This document shows, piece by piece, positions 24,112 through 33,040 of a stretch of DNA of 64,000 bases (the stretch's first letter is position 1; every line of letters begins with the position of its first letter). Both the position numbers and the translations under genes were made by a program. The DNA lies in the NCBI GenBank assembly GCA_023386965.1, contig JAEWIR010000045.1:14772-78771 (forward strand), given 5' to 3'. The DNA is from Bacteroidota bacterium. GTDB taxonomy: Bacteria > Bacteroidota > Bacteroidia > Flavobacteriales > Weeksellaceae. The notes under the pieces are model-generated. The model saw nothing but the letters and a program-made list of their open reading frames with translations, had not been told where the DNA came from and ran no database searches.

Positions 24112-25335
24112 ATGGAAAACAGAGTCGTAATCACCGGAATGGGAATTTACTCCTGCCTCGGGATTACATTGGATGAAGTTAAAAATTCACTGTACAACGG
24201 AAAATCCGGCATCATCTTCAGCCAGGAGCGTAAGGATTTTGGCTACAGATCCGGGCTTACGGGATGGGTTCCTAAACCGGATCTTAAAAATGTGCTCAAC
24301 CGCCGGCAGCGAATCAGCATGGGCGAGGAGAGTGAATATGCCTATATCGCCACACTTGATGCCTTTAAAGATGCCGGCATTTCTCAGGACTTTCTGAATG
24401 CAAATGAAGTAGGCATCCTTTACGGAAACGACAGTGTCTCTCAGGCCGTTGTGGAATCTACCGATATCGTCCGCGCGAAGAAGGATACTACCCTTATGGG
24501 TTCAGGAGCGATATTTAAGTCAATGAATTCTACAGTGACAATGAACCTCTCTACTATCTTCGCACTGAAAGGGATTAATCTTACCGTAAGTGCGGCTTGC
24601 GCCAGCGGGTCACACTCCCTGGGGCTGGCCTATCTGATGATTAAAGGTGGCCTTCAGGATATCATCGTCTGTGGTGGCGCACAGGAAACCAATAAATATG
24701 GCATGGCGAGTTTTGACGGTCTTGGCGTTTTTTCAGTACGCGAAGATGATCCGGCCAAAGCCTCACGTCCTTTCGATACCGCCCGCGACGGTCTGATACC
24801 GAGCGGAGGCGCCGCTACACTGATTGTAGAAAGCCTGGAAAGTGCACAAAGGCGCGGTGCGCACATTATTGCGGAAATTGCAGGGTACGGTTTTTCCTCA
24901 AATGGAGGCCATATCTCTACTCCCAATGTGGAAGGTCCGGCCCTGGCTATGGAAAGGTCACTGAAAAACGCGGAAATGAGCCCCGAACAGATTGACTATA
25001 TCAATGCTCATGCTACGTCTACACCCATTGGTGATGCCAACGAGGCCAAAGCCATTCACCGTATTTTCGGAAGCGAGATACCGGTAAGTTCCACCAAATC
25101 CATGACGGGACATGAATGCTGGATGGCGGGTGCCAGCGAAATCATTTACTCCGTACTCATGATGCAAAACAGCTTTATAGCACCCAATATCAATTTGGAA
25201 AACCCGGATGAAGATGCACGCAATATTAATTTGGTCAGTGAGACCACACACAGCAATATTGATGTATTTTTGTCCAATTCATTTGGTTTCGGCGGAACCA
25301 ATTCATCACTGATTATAAAGAAATTTGATAGATAA
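24112..25335 (+). CDS. Beta-ketoacyl-ACP synthase (KAS I/II type)
   Basis: 407 residues with the complete Cys-His-His active site: Cys163 in SAACASGSHSL, His300 in NAHATSTPIGD and His334 in STKSMTGHECW. The C-terminus carries the usual FGFGGTNSSLI. It condenses acyl-ACP with malonyl-ACP. The adjacent ACP gene (12 bases downstream) is its likely partner. It is one of three full ketosynthases in the pigment cluster besides DarB. Which of them extends the polyene and which makes the alkyl chains of the resorcinol cannot be decided from sequence. Confidence 0.93.
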   Translation: MENRVVITGMGIYSCLGITLDEVKNSLYNGKSGIIFSQERKDFGYRSGLTGWVPKPDLKNVLNRRQRISMGEESEYAYIATLDAFKDAGISQDFLNANEVGILYGNDSVSQAVVESTDIVRAKKDTTLMGSGAIFKSMNSTVTMNLSTIFALKGINLTVSAACASGSHSLGLAYLMIKGGLQDIIVCGGAQETNKYGMASFDGLGVFSVREDDPAKASRPFDTARDGLIPSGGAATLIVESLESAQRRGAHIIAEIAGYGFSSNGGHISTPNVEGPALAMERSLKNAEMSPEQIDYINAHATSTPIGDANEAKAIHRIFGSEIPVSSTKSMTGHECWMAGASEIIYSVLMMQNSFIAPNINLENPDEDARNINLVSETTHSNIDVFLSNSFGFGGTNSSLIIKKFDR

Positions 25336-25347
25336 ATAAGATACACG

Positions 25348-25608
25348 ATGGAAAAAGAGAAAATTGTTTCAGTTGTCAACGGTTTTTTAATTAATGAATT
25401 TGAAGTTGATGGCTCAGAGATTCACAGCCAGGCACCACTTAAGCAGACTTTAGGTTTGGACAGTCTGGACTATATAGACCTGGTAGTCATTATCGAAAGT
25501 AATTTTGGAGTTAAACTTGGCGAAGCCGATTTTAAGAAAATGATCACTTTTGATGATTTTTATAACGCTATTCAGGAAAAGATTGGCGAAACAGAGTTGG
25601 TATCCTAA
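25348..25608 (+). CDS. Acyl carrier protein
   Basis: 86-residue acidic ACP. The phosphopantetheine attachment site is Ser39 in LGLDSLDYIDL, the standard DSL motif. It follows a ketosynthase gene by 12 bases in the plus-strand pigment operon and is distinct from the second ACP at 36113. It probably carries either the growing polyene or the malonyl extender. Confidence 0.93.
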   Translation: MEKEKIVSVVNGFLINEFEVDGSEIHSQAPLKQTLGLDSLDYIDLVVIIESNFGVKLGEADFKKMITFDDFYNAIQEKIGETELVS

Positions 25609-25648
25609 ACTGTAAATTGAGATCCAGTGGATCTGCATTATTTTTATA

Positions 25649-26530
25649 ATGGCAAAATGGACCGGAAAATCCCGTGGAACCTTATTGGGCTACAGGATTT
25701 TTGTTTTTTGTATTAAAAAGTTGGGAGTTAGGGCAGCCTATGGAGTTTTATACTTTGTATCCGCCTGGTATTTCCTGTTTCTTAAGAGCAGCAACCGCCA
25801 TATTTATTATTACTTTAACCGAAGGCTGGGCTGGAGTTCTCTTAAGTCCCGATGGTCAGTTTACCGCAATTATTTTGTCTTCGGACAGACCATTATCGAT
25901 AAAACAGCCATTAGCGCCGGCCTTCGCGACCATTTTACCTATGAATTTGACGGTATAGACCACCTTAAGAAAATGATGGCCGACCAAAAGGGTGGTGTGC
26001 TCATAAGTGCGCATATCGGAAATTTTGAAATCGCCGAACGTTTCTTTGGTGAGATTGATTTCAATTACCAGATCAATCTCGTAACCACCGATCTCGAGCA
26101 CAGCATCATCAAGGAATATCTGGAAAGCGTGTCGGAACGTCAGAGTACCATCAAATTCATCTTTATTAAGGAGGATATGTCGCATATTTTCGCCATAAAT
26201 GAAGCCCTTTCGAATAATGAACTCATCTGTTTCACCGGCGACCGCTATTTTGAAGGTTCAAAATTTCTGGAAGAAGAGCTTTTGGGCAGCAAAGCTAAAT
26301 TTCCGGCCGGACCCTTCCTGATCGCTTCGCGCCTCAATGTTCCGGTGGCCTATGTTTATGTAATGAAGGAGCCCAACCTGCATTATCATCTCTATACGCG
26401 TGTTGCACAGGTTAAACACCGGGACGCGCAGGGATTGCTTCATTCGTACGTTCAGAATCTGGAAAGCATGCTGAAGAAGTATCCTTTGCAGTGGTTTAAT
26501 TATTTTGATTTCTGGGACGATGCAGACTGA
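25649..26530 (+). CDS. LpxL/HtrB-like lysophospholipid acyltransferase
   Basis: 293-residue acyltransferase of the lipid A late-acyltransferase fold. It has an N-terminal hydrophobic region (AAYGVLYFVSAWYFLFL), the H-x4-E catalytic motif His122...Glu127 in SAHIGNFEIAE, and a downstream GDRYFEGSKF segment. In aryl polyene clusters related enzymes are thought to move the polyene acyl group from ACP to a membrane acceptor. In flexirubin synthesis this is one of three candidate enzymes (with the C45 and BtrH-like proteins) for forming the ester. Inner-membrane associated. Confidence 0.85.
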   Translation: MAKWTGKSRGTLLGYRIFVFCIKKLGVRAAYGVLYFVSAWYFLFLKSSNRHIYYYFNRRLGWSSLKSRWSVYRNYFVFGQTIIDKTAISAGLRDHFTYEFDGIDHLKKMMADQKGGVLISAHIGNFEIAERFFGEIDFNYQINLVTTDLEHSIIKEYLESVSERQSTIKFIFIKEDMSHIFAINEALSNNELICFTGDRYFEGSKFLEEELLGSKAKFPAGPFLIASRLNVPVAYVYVMKEPNLHYHLYTRVAQVKHRDAQGLLHSYVQNLESMLKKYPLQWFNYFDFWDDAD

Positions 26531-26565
26531 GATTTCTCTGATTTTCATTTAAAGCAGGGTTCACC

Positions 26566-28080
26566 ATGTCTAAAATATTTGACATAGTAGTAATTGGCAG
26601 CGGGCTTGGAGGCCTTGTTTCAGCTTTGGTTTTGGCTAAAGAGGGTCTCAGTGTCTGCGTACTCGAAAAGAATAATCAGTTTGGCGGTAATCTGCAGACT
26701 TTTTCGCGCAGCAAACTTATCTTTGATACGGGTGTGCACTATCTTGGTGGATTGTCCGAAGGTCAGAATCTGTACAGATACTTCAGTTATTTGGGGATCA
26801 CGCAAGGTTTGAAGCTGCATAAAATGGATGAGGACGGTTTCGACATGATTAGTTTTGATGATGATGACACTCTTTATCCGCATGCACAGGGCTACGGTAA
26901 TTTTGTGAAACAGCTGTCCCGACATTTCCCCGAAGAACGTGAAAATTTAGAGAGATATGTTCAGGGAATCCGTGAAGTCTGCGAAGCGTTTCCGCGCTAT
27001 TATCTGCGGAAGAGTGGCCCGTATTCTGAAGATTTACTTCACCTGAATACGGCGGAATTTCTTAGTTCCGTGACCAATAACAGCAAACTGCAGGCTGTAT
27101 TGGCAGGATCCGGTTTTCTATATGCCGGTTTAAAGGAAGAGACGCCGCTTTATGTGCATGCGCTCACTGTAAATTCCTATATACAGAGTTCGTATAAATG
27201 TACTGACGGTGGCAGTCAAATCTCGAAACTGCTCATTAGGGAACTGCGGAAATATGGGGCTGAAGTTCACAAACATGCTGATGTGAACAGTTTCGTGTAT
27301 GATACCACGGGCAATTTAAATGCTGTCCGCACAAAAGACGGTAAGCAATATAATGGTCTGCGGTTTATTTCCAATATTGAAATACGCTGTACCATTAAAC
27401 TTGCAGGTAAAGAAATGTTCAGGAAATCCTTCACCAACCGCATAGCAGAACTAAAACCTACATGTTCCTGTTTCAGTGTTTATCTGGCCTTGAAACCCGG
27501 TGCTGTGCCCTATTTTAATTACAATATCTACCATCACAGTACAGATAAGTGTTTATCGGATAACGGTGGTTCCGAAGGTGCGACCTGGCCCGAATCCTAT
27601 ATGCTTTCCTGCACCGCCGACCGTAAAAATCCGGCTTTTGCTGAAAGCATGACCGTTATCACTTATATGGAATTTGATGAGGTAAAGCAATGGGAAAGTA
27701 CAGGCAATACAGTAGCTGATCCGCAGGAAAGGGGCAGGGATTATGAAAGATTTAAAGAAGGGAAAGCTGACCGGATCATAGCGCGCTTGGAGGACAGATT
27801 TCCGGCGCTTCGCGAACATATTGCAGGAGTCTATACCTCGTCCCCGCTTTCTTACCGGGATTATATCGGGAATTACCGCGGGAATATGTACGGTTATGCT
27901 AAAGATTCCCGTTATCCGCTTAAAACTATGGTTTCGCCAAAAACAAAGATTCCTAACTTATTCTTAACCGGCCAAACGGTTAATATGCACGGCATCCTGG
28001 GCGTAACGATAGGTGCTTTTGCCACATGCGCCGAAATTTTAGGCTCAGAACTTATAGACCAACGATTGGCCACAGTATGA
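26566..28080 (+). CDS. Phytoene desaturase-like NAD(P)/FAD oxidoreductase
   Basis: 504-residue flavoprotein with an N-terminal dinucleotide fold (VIGSGLGGLVSALVLAKEG, then a Glu in VLEKNNQFGGN). It also has the carotenoid oxidase/retinol saturase-type C-terminal signature (FLTGQTVNMHGILGVTIGAF). Relatives desaturate or isomerise polyenes. It may act on the conjugated chain or oxidise the resorcinol ring. It overlaps the start of the next gene by 4 bases (ATGA). Confidence 0.85.
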   Translation: MSKIFDIVVIGSGLGGLVSALVLAKEGLSVCVLEKNNQFGGNLQTFSRSKLIFDTGVHYLGGLSEGQNLYRYFSYLGITQGLKLHKMDEDGFDMISFDDDDTLYPHAQGYGNFVKQLSRHFPEERENLERYVQGIREVCEAFPRYYLRKSGPYSEDLLHLNTAEFLSSVTNNSKLQAVLAGSGFLYAGLKEETPLYVHALTVNSYIQSSYKCTDGGSQISKLLIRELRKYGAEVHKHADVNSFVYDTTGNLNAVRTKDGKQYNGLRFISNIEIRCTIKLAGKEMFRKSFTNRIAELKPTCSCFSVYLALKPGAVPYFNYNIYHHSTDKCLSDNGGSEGATWPESYMLSCTADRKNPAFAESMTVITYMEFDEVKQWESTGNTVADPQERGRDYERFKEGKADRIIARLEDRFPALREHIAGVYTSSPLSYRDYIGNYRGNMYGYAKDSRYPLKTMVSPKTKIPNLFLTGQTVNMHGILGVTIGAFATCAEILGSELIDQRLATV

Positions 28081-29783
28081 TGAAAGCGGAGAAAATAAGG
28101 TGGTTCCTGCTAACACATGGTCTTTGTGTGATGCTTCTTTTCTCTGCTGTTTCGTGTGGCGTGCAAAAGTCGGTGCAACATCTTCCGGACCTTAGTTCGT
28201 ATGCTTTCCAGCAGCCAAAACCTGATAAACTCAACGACAGCACGACGGTGTGGGGCAATAATTTCCTCAGGAAAAACAGACAGAGTCTCTGGGAACTCTA
28301 TATTTCAGGTAATGCACTGCAATTGGGATATAACCAGGGGGCGCTTACACAGGAACTTATGCAGAAGCAGGAACGCATATTTTTTTCAAAAGTGCAGGAC
28401 ATCATCCCCTCCGAAAGGAAACAGTTGCTTTTAAGCAAGGTGCTGAAGTTTTACAACCGGAATATGTACCGACATGTACGAAATGATTTCCAGGCAGAAA
28501 TCTACGGACTGTCCCGCTATTCCGGAAACGACTATGATTTTATTGCGCCAAAGTTTCAGCGCAATCTTTATCTGCACGGCGCTCACGATATCGGGCACGC
28601 ACTTCAGGATCTTATGCTGGTTGGATGTTCGTCGCTGGCGGTATGGGACGGGAAATCTGAAAACGGGAAACTGCTCATCGGCCGCAATTTCGACTTTTAT
28701 GCCGGTGATGATTTTGCCAAAGAAAAGATCGTCGCTTTTGTACAGCCGGAAAAGGGAATTCCATATATGTCCGTCAGTTGGCCGGGAATGACCGGTGTGG
28801 TTTCGGGGATGAACGCGAAAGGCCTCACCGTTACCATAAATGCCGGTAAATCAAAAATTCCGTTCAGTGCCAAAACGCCTGTTTCATTGGTCACAAAGGA
28901 AATTCTGCAGTTTGCGGGAAATATTGAAGAAGCCATAAACATCGCTAAAAAAAGAAAGGTATTTGTCTCAGAGAGCATTATGGTGGGCAGCGCTGAGGAC
29001 CGAAAAGCAGTACTCATTGAAATGTCACCCAATAATTTTGGTGTGTTTGATGTTCAGAATTCTTCCCAACTCGTTTGTTCCAATCATTTCCAGTCGGAGG
29101 TTTACAGAAATGACAGGCGAAATAAGAAACATATTGCGGAAAGCCATTCCCAATACCGGTTTGACCGAATGAATGAGCTACTGGAAAAAAATGCAAAACT
29201 GAATCCGGCGAAAATGGCTTCCATTCTGCGGAATAAAGACGGTCTGGAGGACATTAGGCTGGGCTACGGCAACGAAAAAGCTTTGAATCAACTATTGGCG
29301 CACCACTCAGTCATTTTTTCGCCTGAGGATAGACTTGTCTGGGTTTCCAGCAGTCCTTATCAGCTTGGCGAAATGGTTTGTTATAATCTTAATGAAATCT
29401 TTGGAGATGAGACCGGTGGTCTTCATCTCAGTGACAACTTGCGCAATATTAAGCGTGATCCTTTTGCCGACAGTCCTCAATTCCGGGATTATGAACTTTT
29501 CCGCGTGGTGGACCGCGAAATGGATATTGCGCTAAGTAAAGGTCAGGTTCTTCCGGCCGAATTTATACAACAATACGGGCAACTCAATCCCGAACTCTGG
29601 AGCGTCTGGTTTAAATTGGGCAAATATTACTTTCACAGCAAGGAATATGAAAAAGCCACAGACCAGTTTGAAAAAGCATTAACCAAAGAAATAACTACAG
29701 CTCCCGATCGGAGGAAGGTGGAAATCTATTTGCGGAAAGCAATGCGGTTCATGAAGGAGTATTCTCCCTCTCCTCAGAACTGA
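28077..29783 (+). CDS. C45-type autoproteolytic acyltransferase/hydrolase lipoprotein with TPR-like tail
   Basis: 568 residues from the ATG at 28077, which overlaps the previous stop and gives a lipoprotein signal ending in AVSC (Cys27). The central region is an Ntn-hydrolase of the C45/acyl-CoA:6-aminopenicillanate acyltransferase type. The probable autocleavage nucleophile is Cys184 in LVGCSSLAVWD, followed by GRNFDFYAGDDF and the fold's GMTGVVSGMNAKGLTVTINA. A TPR-like helical pair ends the protein. As a periplasm-facing acyltransferase in a pigment operon it is a candidate for the ester-forming step. Its 3' end overlaps the convergent GT2 gene by 35 bases. Confidence 0.8.
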   Translation: MMKAEKIRWFLLTHGLCVMLLFSAVSCGVQKSVQHLPDLSSYAFQQPKPDKLNDSTTVWGNNFLRKNRQSLWELYISGNALQLGYNQGALTQELMQKQERIFFSKVQDIIPSERKQLLLSKVLKFYNRNMYRHVRNDFQAEIYGLSRYSGNDYDFIAPKFQRNLYLHGAHDIGHALQDLMLVGCSSLAVWDGKSENGKLLIGRNFDFYAGDDFAKEKIVAFVQPEKGIPYMSVSWPGMTGVVSGMNAKGLTVTINAGKSKIPFSAKTPVSLVTKEILQFAGNIEEAINIAKKRKVFVSESIMVGSAEDRKAVLIEMSPNNFGVFDVQNSSQLVCSNHFQSEVYRNDRRNKKHIAESHSQYRFDRMNELLEKNAKLNPAKMASILRNKDGLEDIRLGYGNEKALNQLLAHHSVIFSPEDRLVWVSSSPYQLGEMVCYNLNEIFGDETGGLHLSDNLRNIKRDPFADSPQFRDYELFRVVDREMDIALSKGQVLPAEFIQQYGQLNPELWSVWFKLGKYYFHSKEYEKATDQFEKALTKEITTAPDRRKVEIYLRKAMRFMKEYSPSPQN

Positions 29784-30936
29784 ATCTTTCCAGAAAGTAG
29801 TAAAATCCAAACCCAAATAAGGCCGACACCAGAGTGGCCAATACGAGGCTGCCCAAAACATACTGCAGGAAATGCCGCTTCACCAAATCCAGGCTGAAAT
29901 CCTGGTCCATAAAACTGGTTTCCGTACCCAGTAAATAGCCGCCAATAGCCAGTGATCCGCCTATAATAAGAGGGATAAAGGGCGGTATACTCACATTGGA
30001 AAAGGCAAATGCAAGTACTTTATTCAGTTTAAGTAAAACGGCCAGGGAAATGGTTAGGAAAGTCTGCAAACCCCAGAATGGCGACAGGCCTATGAAGGTG
30101 CCCAAAGCGATAGACATCGCTTTCTTACGGTTGCTGCCGTCACTTTCCAGAACATCTTCCTTCAGAAACTGTTTAAAGCTTTTTTTTTTAAAATTCCTGA
30201 TGAACCGGCGGGGCGCTATATAAAAGATCGCAATGAGTACCAATACCGTATTCAGTATACTGATGCGTACAAAATCCCTGAATGGCCGGAAATGGGACAC
30301 TCTTTCCTCCGGATCGTAGAGTACTTTTACTGGAACGTTTTTTACAGACACGCCATTCCAGGCGGTCCTGACCATAATTTCAATTTCCAGCTCAAATTTG
30401 GGTGTGTACAGCTTTTTCGGAATGCGTTGCAGTGGATAGAGCCGGTAGCCGGACTGTGTGTCCTTCAGCGTGATTCCGGTCTCAAACCAAAACCAAAACG
30501 TGGAAATCCGGTTACCCAAACTGCTTTTCTGGGGGATGCCCGCCTGCTCCATATTGCGGTCACCTACCAGTAATACTTCGGTGCCTTCTTTCTCCAGCGC
30601 CTCTACAAAAACGGGAATGTCATCGGGATAATGCTGTCCGTCGGAATCTATGGTAAGCGCATACATAAAGCCCAGTTTCCTGGCTTCCTCAAATCCTGTT
30701 CTCAGGGCATTTCCTTTGCCCTGGTTTTCAGGAAGGCTAATCACGCGGAGGTTCTTATAATGCGACAGAATAGTTGGAGTGCAATCTGTAGAACCGTCAT
30801 CCACGACAATGACATCCTCTGTATAATCAAGGACAGCATCAAGGACCCGCGAAAGGGTTTTGTGGTTGTTATACGTGGGAATCAGGACACATATCCTGTG
30901 TTTATCTAAAAGAGTACGGGTCTCGGCAGGGCTCAT
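29749..30936 (-). CDS. Glycosyltransferase family 2 fused to DUF2062
   Basis: 395 residues. The N-terminal ~230 form a GT2 domain (CVLIPTYNNHKTLSRVLDAV, the DDGSTD motif, TIDSDGQHYPDDI as metal site), similar to dolichyl-phosphate sugar transferases. The C-terminal ~160 form DUF2062 with three membrane helices (ALGTFIGLSPFWGLQTFLT and on). This fusion is a regular member of aryl polyene and flexirubin clusters. The acceptor is unknown, but a lipid-linked intermediate is likely. It is the last gene of the first minus-strand operon and overlaps the convergent C45 gene. Confidence 0.85.
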   Translation of the reverse strand: MSPAETRTLLDKHRICVLIPTYNNHKTLSRVLDAVLDYTEDVIVVDDGSTDCTPTILSHYKNLRVISLPENQGKGNALRTGFEEARKLGFMYALTIDSDGQHYPDDIPVFVEALEKEGTEVLLVGDRNMEQAGIPQKSSLGNRISTFWFWFETGITLKDTQSGYRLYPLQRIPKKLYTPKFELEIEIMVRTAWNGVSVKNVPVKVLYDPEERVSHFRPFRDFVRISILNTVLVLIAIFYIAPRRFIRNFKKKSFKQFLKEDVLESDGSNRKKAMSIALGTFIGLSPFWGLQTFLTISLAVLLKLNKVLAFAFSNVSIPPFIPLIIGGSLAIGGYLLGTETSFMDQDFSLDLVKRHFLQYVLGSLVLATLVSALFGFGFYYFLERFSSEERENTPS

Positions 30937-30942
30937 GCTCCG

Positions 30943-31419
30943 TTATTTCAGCTTTTGTTTTTCTGCAGCAGTGAAAGATTTTGAGGTAGCGGCAAATTTT
31001 CTGATATGTGACTTCAGGGAAGAGTTTTGTCCACCGTAATTTTTTAGAAGGAAAGCTTTGTCGGCAGCAATGTGACCATTGTATTTAATGAATTTTGGCA
31101 GGCTTTCCTGTATGCTCAAACGGATAAGGCGCAGTTCCGCATTGTCAGGATCGGCCTTTATTACATTTTCAAGCGAGGTTGCGCCCGCGGTTATGATTTT
31201 TTTGCGGCCCTCACCTTTGGCAAATTTGGCCTGAATAATCTTTGCCGCAGCCTTATAGCCGGACAGGGTTGAACCAGAGCCTTTCTCCACCATTTTGGCG
31301 AAACTGTCGGCATTTTGTTTGGTCGTGTGGGCAGAAGGATATTTGGCGCGTATAGCCTCAAGATCCGGGGCCTGAAATAAAAATATAAAAGCGCTTAAGA
31401 ACGCGATAATCAGTTTCAT
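30943..31419 (-). CDS. Exported protein of unknown function in the flexirubin cluster
   Basis: 158 residues, not recognised by family. The N-terminus is a signal peptide (MKLIIAFLSAFIFLFQAPDL). The mature part is basic and Ala/Lys-rich, mainly helical, without cysteines (SFAKMVEKGSGSTLSGYKAA, LENVIKADPDNAELRLIRLS). The DPDNAELRL segment looks like a TPR turn. It sits 6 bases upstream of the GT2-DUF2062 gene and 3 bases downstream of the hotdog gene, so it is surely part of the operon. A periplasmic accessory role is likely. Confidence 0.75.
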   Translation of the reverse strand: MKLIIAFLSAFIFLFQAPDLEAIRAKYPSAHTTKQNADSFAKMVEKGSGSTLSGYKAAAKIIQAKFAKGEGRKKIITAGATSLENVIKADPDNAELRLIRLSIQESLPKFIKYNGHIAADKAFLLKNYGGQNSSLKSHIRKFAATSKSFTAAEKQKLK

Positions 31420-31422
31420 AAA

Positions 31423-31806
31423 TCAGATGAATTTATAGTTTACAGACATCTTTAGAGCAATTGTCTCTCCAAACGAGGTTACATTCTTTACCTTCACCTG
31501 TTCGCCGTCGGTCTTAATTTCCAGATCCAGCTTCAGCCCGGGTGTTCCTTCCGGATTGATGATGGCCATAAATTTTACATTATTCGCTGAGGTCAGGAAT
31601 AATTTTCTCTCCAAAATCCGCTCCGTTACATCCTTCACGATCTGCATCATACAGACGCCGGGTGCTACAGGGTTTCCGGGAAAATGCCCACCGAAAATCT
31701 CATGCTCAGGATCCAGCGTAATCATGGCTGAGTAAGTTCCTTCGCCAGTATTCTCACACGAGTTTAAAATATAAAATCCGTTCAGTATATCCATGTTATT
31801 CGTCAA
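31423..31806 (-). CDS. FabZ-like hotdog protein, catalytic Glu replaced by Gln
   Basis: 127 residues (or 123 if the ATG at 31794 is used). The FabZ/FabA helix motif is visible as HEIFGGHFPGNPVAPGVCMM. His41 matches the catalytic His of 3-hydroxyacyl-ACP dehydratases. The residue in the place of the catalytic Glu, fourteen positions later, is Gln55. It may be inactive alone, or work together with the hotdog proteins encoded at 45389 and 45835, which keep the Glu but lack the His. It follows the lipoprotein gene by 6 bases. Confidence 0.8.
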   Translation of the reverse strand: MTNNMDILNGFYILNSCENTGEGTYSAMITLDPEHEIFGGHFPGNPVAPGVCMMQIVKDVTERILERKLFLTSANNVKFMAIINPEGTPGLKLDLEIKTDGEQVKVKNVTSFGETIALKMSVNYKFI

Positions 31807-31812
31807 TTACCC

Positions 31813-32451
31813 TTATTCCGGGTCAGGGTTAATTTGGTTAAGCTTAATATTTAGTCTGAAGTCTTTGTGTATCAGCATTATTGAGTCGGCGAAGATAGCG
31901 GATTTTCCGTCAAACAGAAAATTAACCTTCTCCTTTCCGTTTTCTGTGATGACTGTTTTCTTCAGCAGACCATCTTCTTTACCGTAGAAAAGAAAATTTC
32001 TTAGTTTGTGGTTTTCGGTTGCAAATATTTTAAACTCTGTGTCCTCGGAAACTTCGGTCACTAAATATTTTTCCTTTAACAATGCCCTGAAATCCTTTTC
32101 AAGAAAATTTTTCACCACCCTCCTGTCCAAATCAGGAATGAGGTAATTGACCTTGAAACTGATGTCAGAAATTTCCAAATCCAGCATTTTATTACCAAAA
32201 TCGGTGGTCATCACCACCCGGTGAGTATCATCAGCAATCTTTTTTATAATGAGAATTCCGCTGAGGTTATTGCCATAAATCTCAATTTGCGTTCTGTACA
32301 GGTAGTCTGTTTCGCCGGAGCTGAAATATGTGTTCTCCACCACTGTTGGTGTAGAGATGCTTACAGCAGTGCCAGCCGGCGTATAAGATTTGCAGGACTG
32401 ACTTGTTATAAGGAGGCTAAAGGCTGAAAGCAGCAGCAGGTACAGGCGCAT
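31813..32451 (-). CDS. Outer-membrane lipoprotein of the flexirubin cluster (LolB-like role possible)
   Basis: 212 residues from the ATG at 32451 (a start at 32475 is also possible). A lipoprotein signal is clear: hydrophobic core LYLLLLSAFSLLITS then QSC as lipidation site. The mature protein alternates beta-type stretches (TQIEIYGNNLSGILIIKKIA and similar) and lacks cysteines. It directly follows lolA and overlaps its end. LolA hands lipids or lipoproteins to a lipoprotein receptor, so this protein may be the outer-membrane partner. That role is inferred from gene order, not from a recognised domain. Confidence 0.78.
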   Translation of the reverse strand: MRLYLLLLSAFSLLITSQSCKSYTPAGTAVSISTPTVVENTYFSSGETDYLYRTQIEIYGNNLSGILIIKKIADDTHRVVMTTDFGNKMLDLEISDISFKVNYLIPDLDRRVVKNFLEKDFRALLKEKYLVTEVSEDTEFKIFATENHKLRNFLFYGKEDGLLKKTVITENGKEKVNFLFDGKSAIFADSIMLIHKDFRLNIKLNQINPDPE

Positions 32452-33040
32452 TGACCTTCGTGTTTTTAAAGACAATATTGGTCGTATCGCCGGAGGCTTC
32501 CAGCATGTTCACCTGCGAAACAACCGTCTGATTGGGTGCAAAATACAGGTCCACCTGCTTGATATATTTTAATAGTTGCGCAGATTTCGGAATAAACCGG
32601 GCCATGTTATTGCTACCGCTTTTAAAATAGGTAACCGAAAAATCCGGGTCATTCAGCAGGTTTCCGTTGGCACTGCCGATTATTAATTTATTAAGTTTTT
32701 CAAAATTTTTGGATTTTGCATCAAAAGTGGATTTTTTGCCCTGGTCGTTGATGTGCATTTTTCCGTTTTTGAAGACTACACTGTACTGATAAGGTTTAGT
32801 GTACTTCCAGCTTAACATTCCGGGAGTCTGCAGCGCCATTTCACCGGAGGTTACAAGATCTTTGTTGAGGAAATCCATTTTTTTAGTTTGAACGAAACTG
32901 GCCTGCAGCGTCTTCATTTTTTTACTTTCAGCCGACATTTTAGCAGTGAACTGCCTGATTTCCGCGGGGTTCATTTTGGTCTGTGCCGATGTAAAAATTC
33001 CTAAAAAAAGCAGGATGAATGCTATACTTTTAAATTTCAT
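32417..33040 (-). CDS. LolA-like outer-membrane carrier protein
   Basis: 207-residue periplasmic protein with signal peptide (FIAFILLFLGIFTSA-type core, cleavage before Q). It has the LolA beta-fold pattern: MKTLQASFVQTKKMDFLNKD, GEMALQTPGMLSWKYTKPYQ, and near the end FKNTKVNAPVPAAAFSL. LolA-like proteins occur in aryl polyene clusters, where they probably carry the pigment lipid across the periplasm, while the housekeeping LolA handles lipoproteins. The start overlaps the deacetylase stop by 4 bases (ATGA). Confidence 0.88.
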   Translation of the reverse strand: MKFKSIAFILLFLGIFTSAQTKMNPAEIRQFTAKMSAESKKMKTLQASFVQTKKMDFLNKDLVTSGEMALQTPGMLSWKYTKPYQYSVVFKNGKMHINDQGKKSTFDAKSKNFEKLNKLIIGSANGNLLNDPDFSVTYFKSGSNNMARFIPKSAQLLKYIKQVDLYFAPNQTVVSQVNMLEASGDTTNIVFKNTKVNAPVPAAAFSL

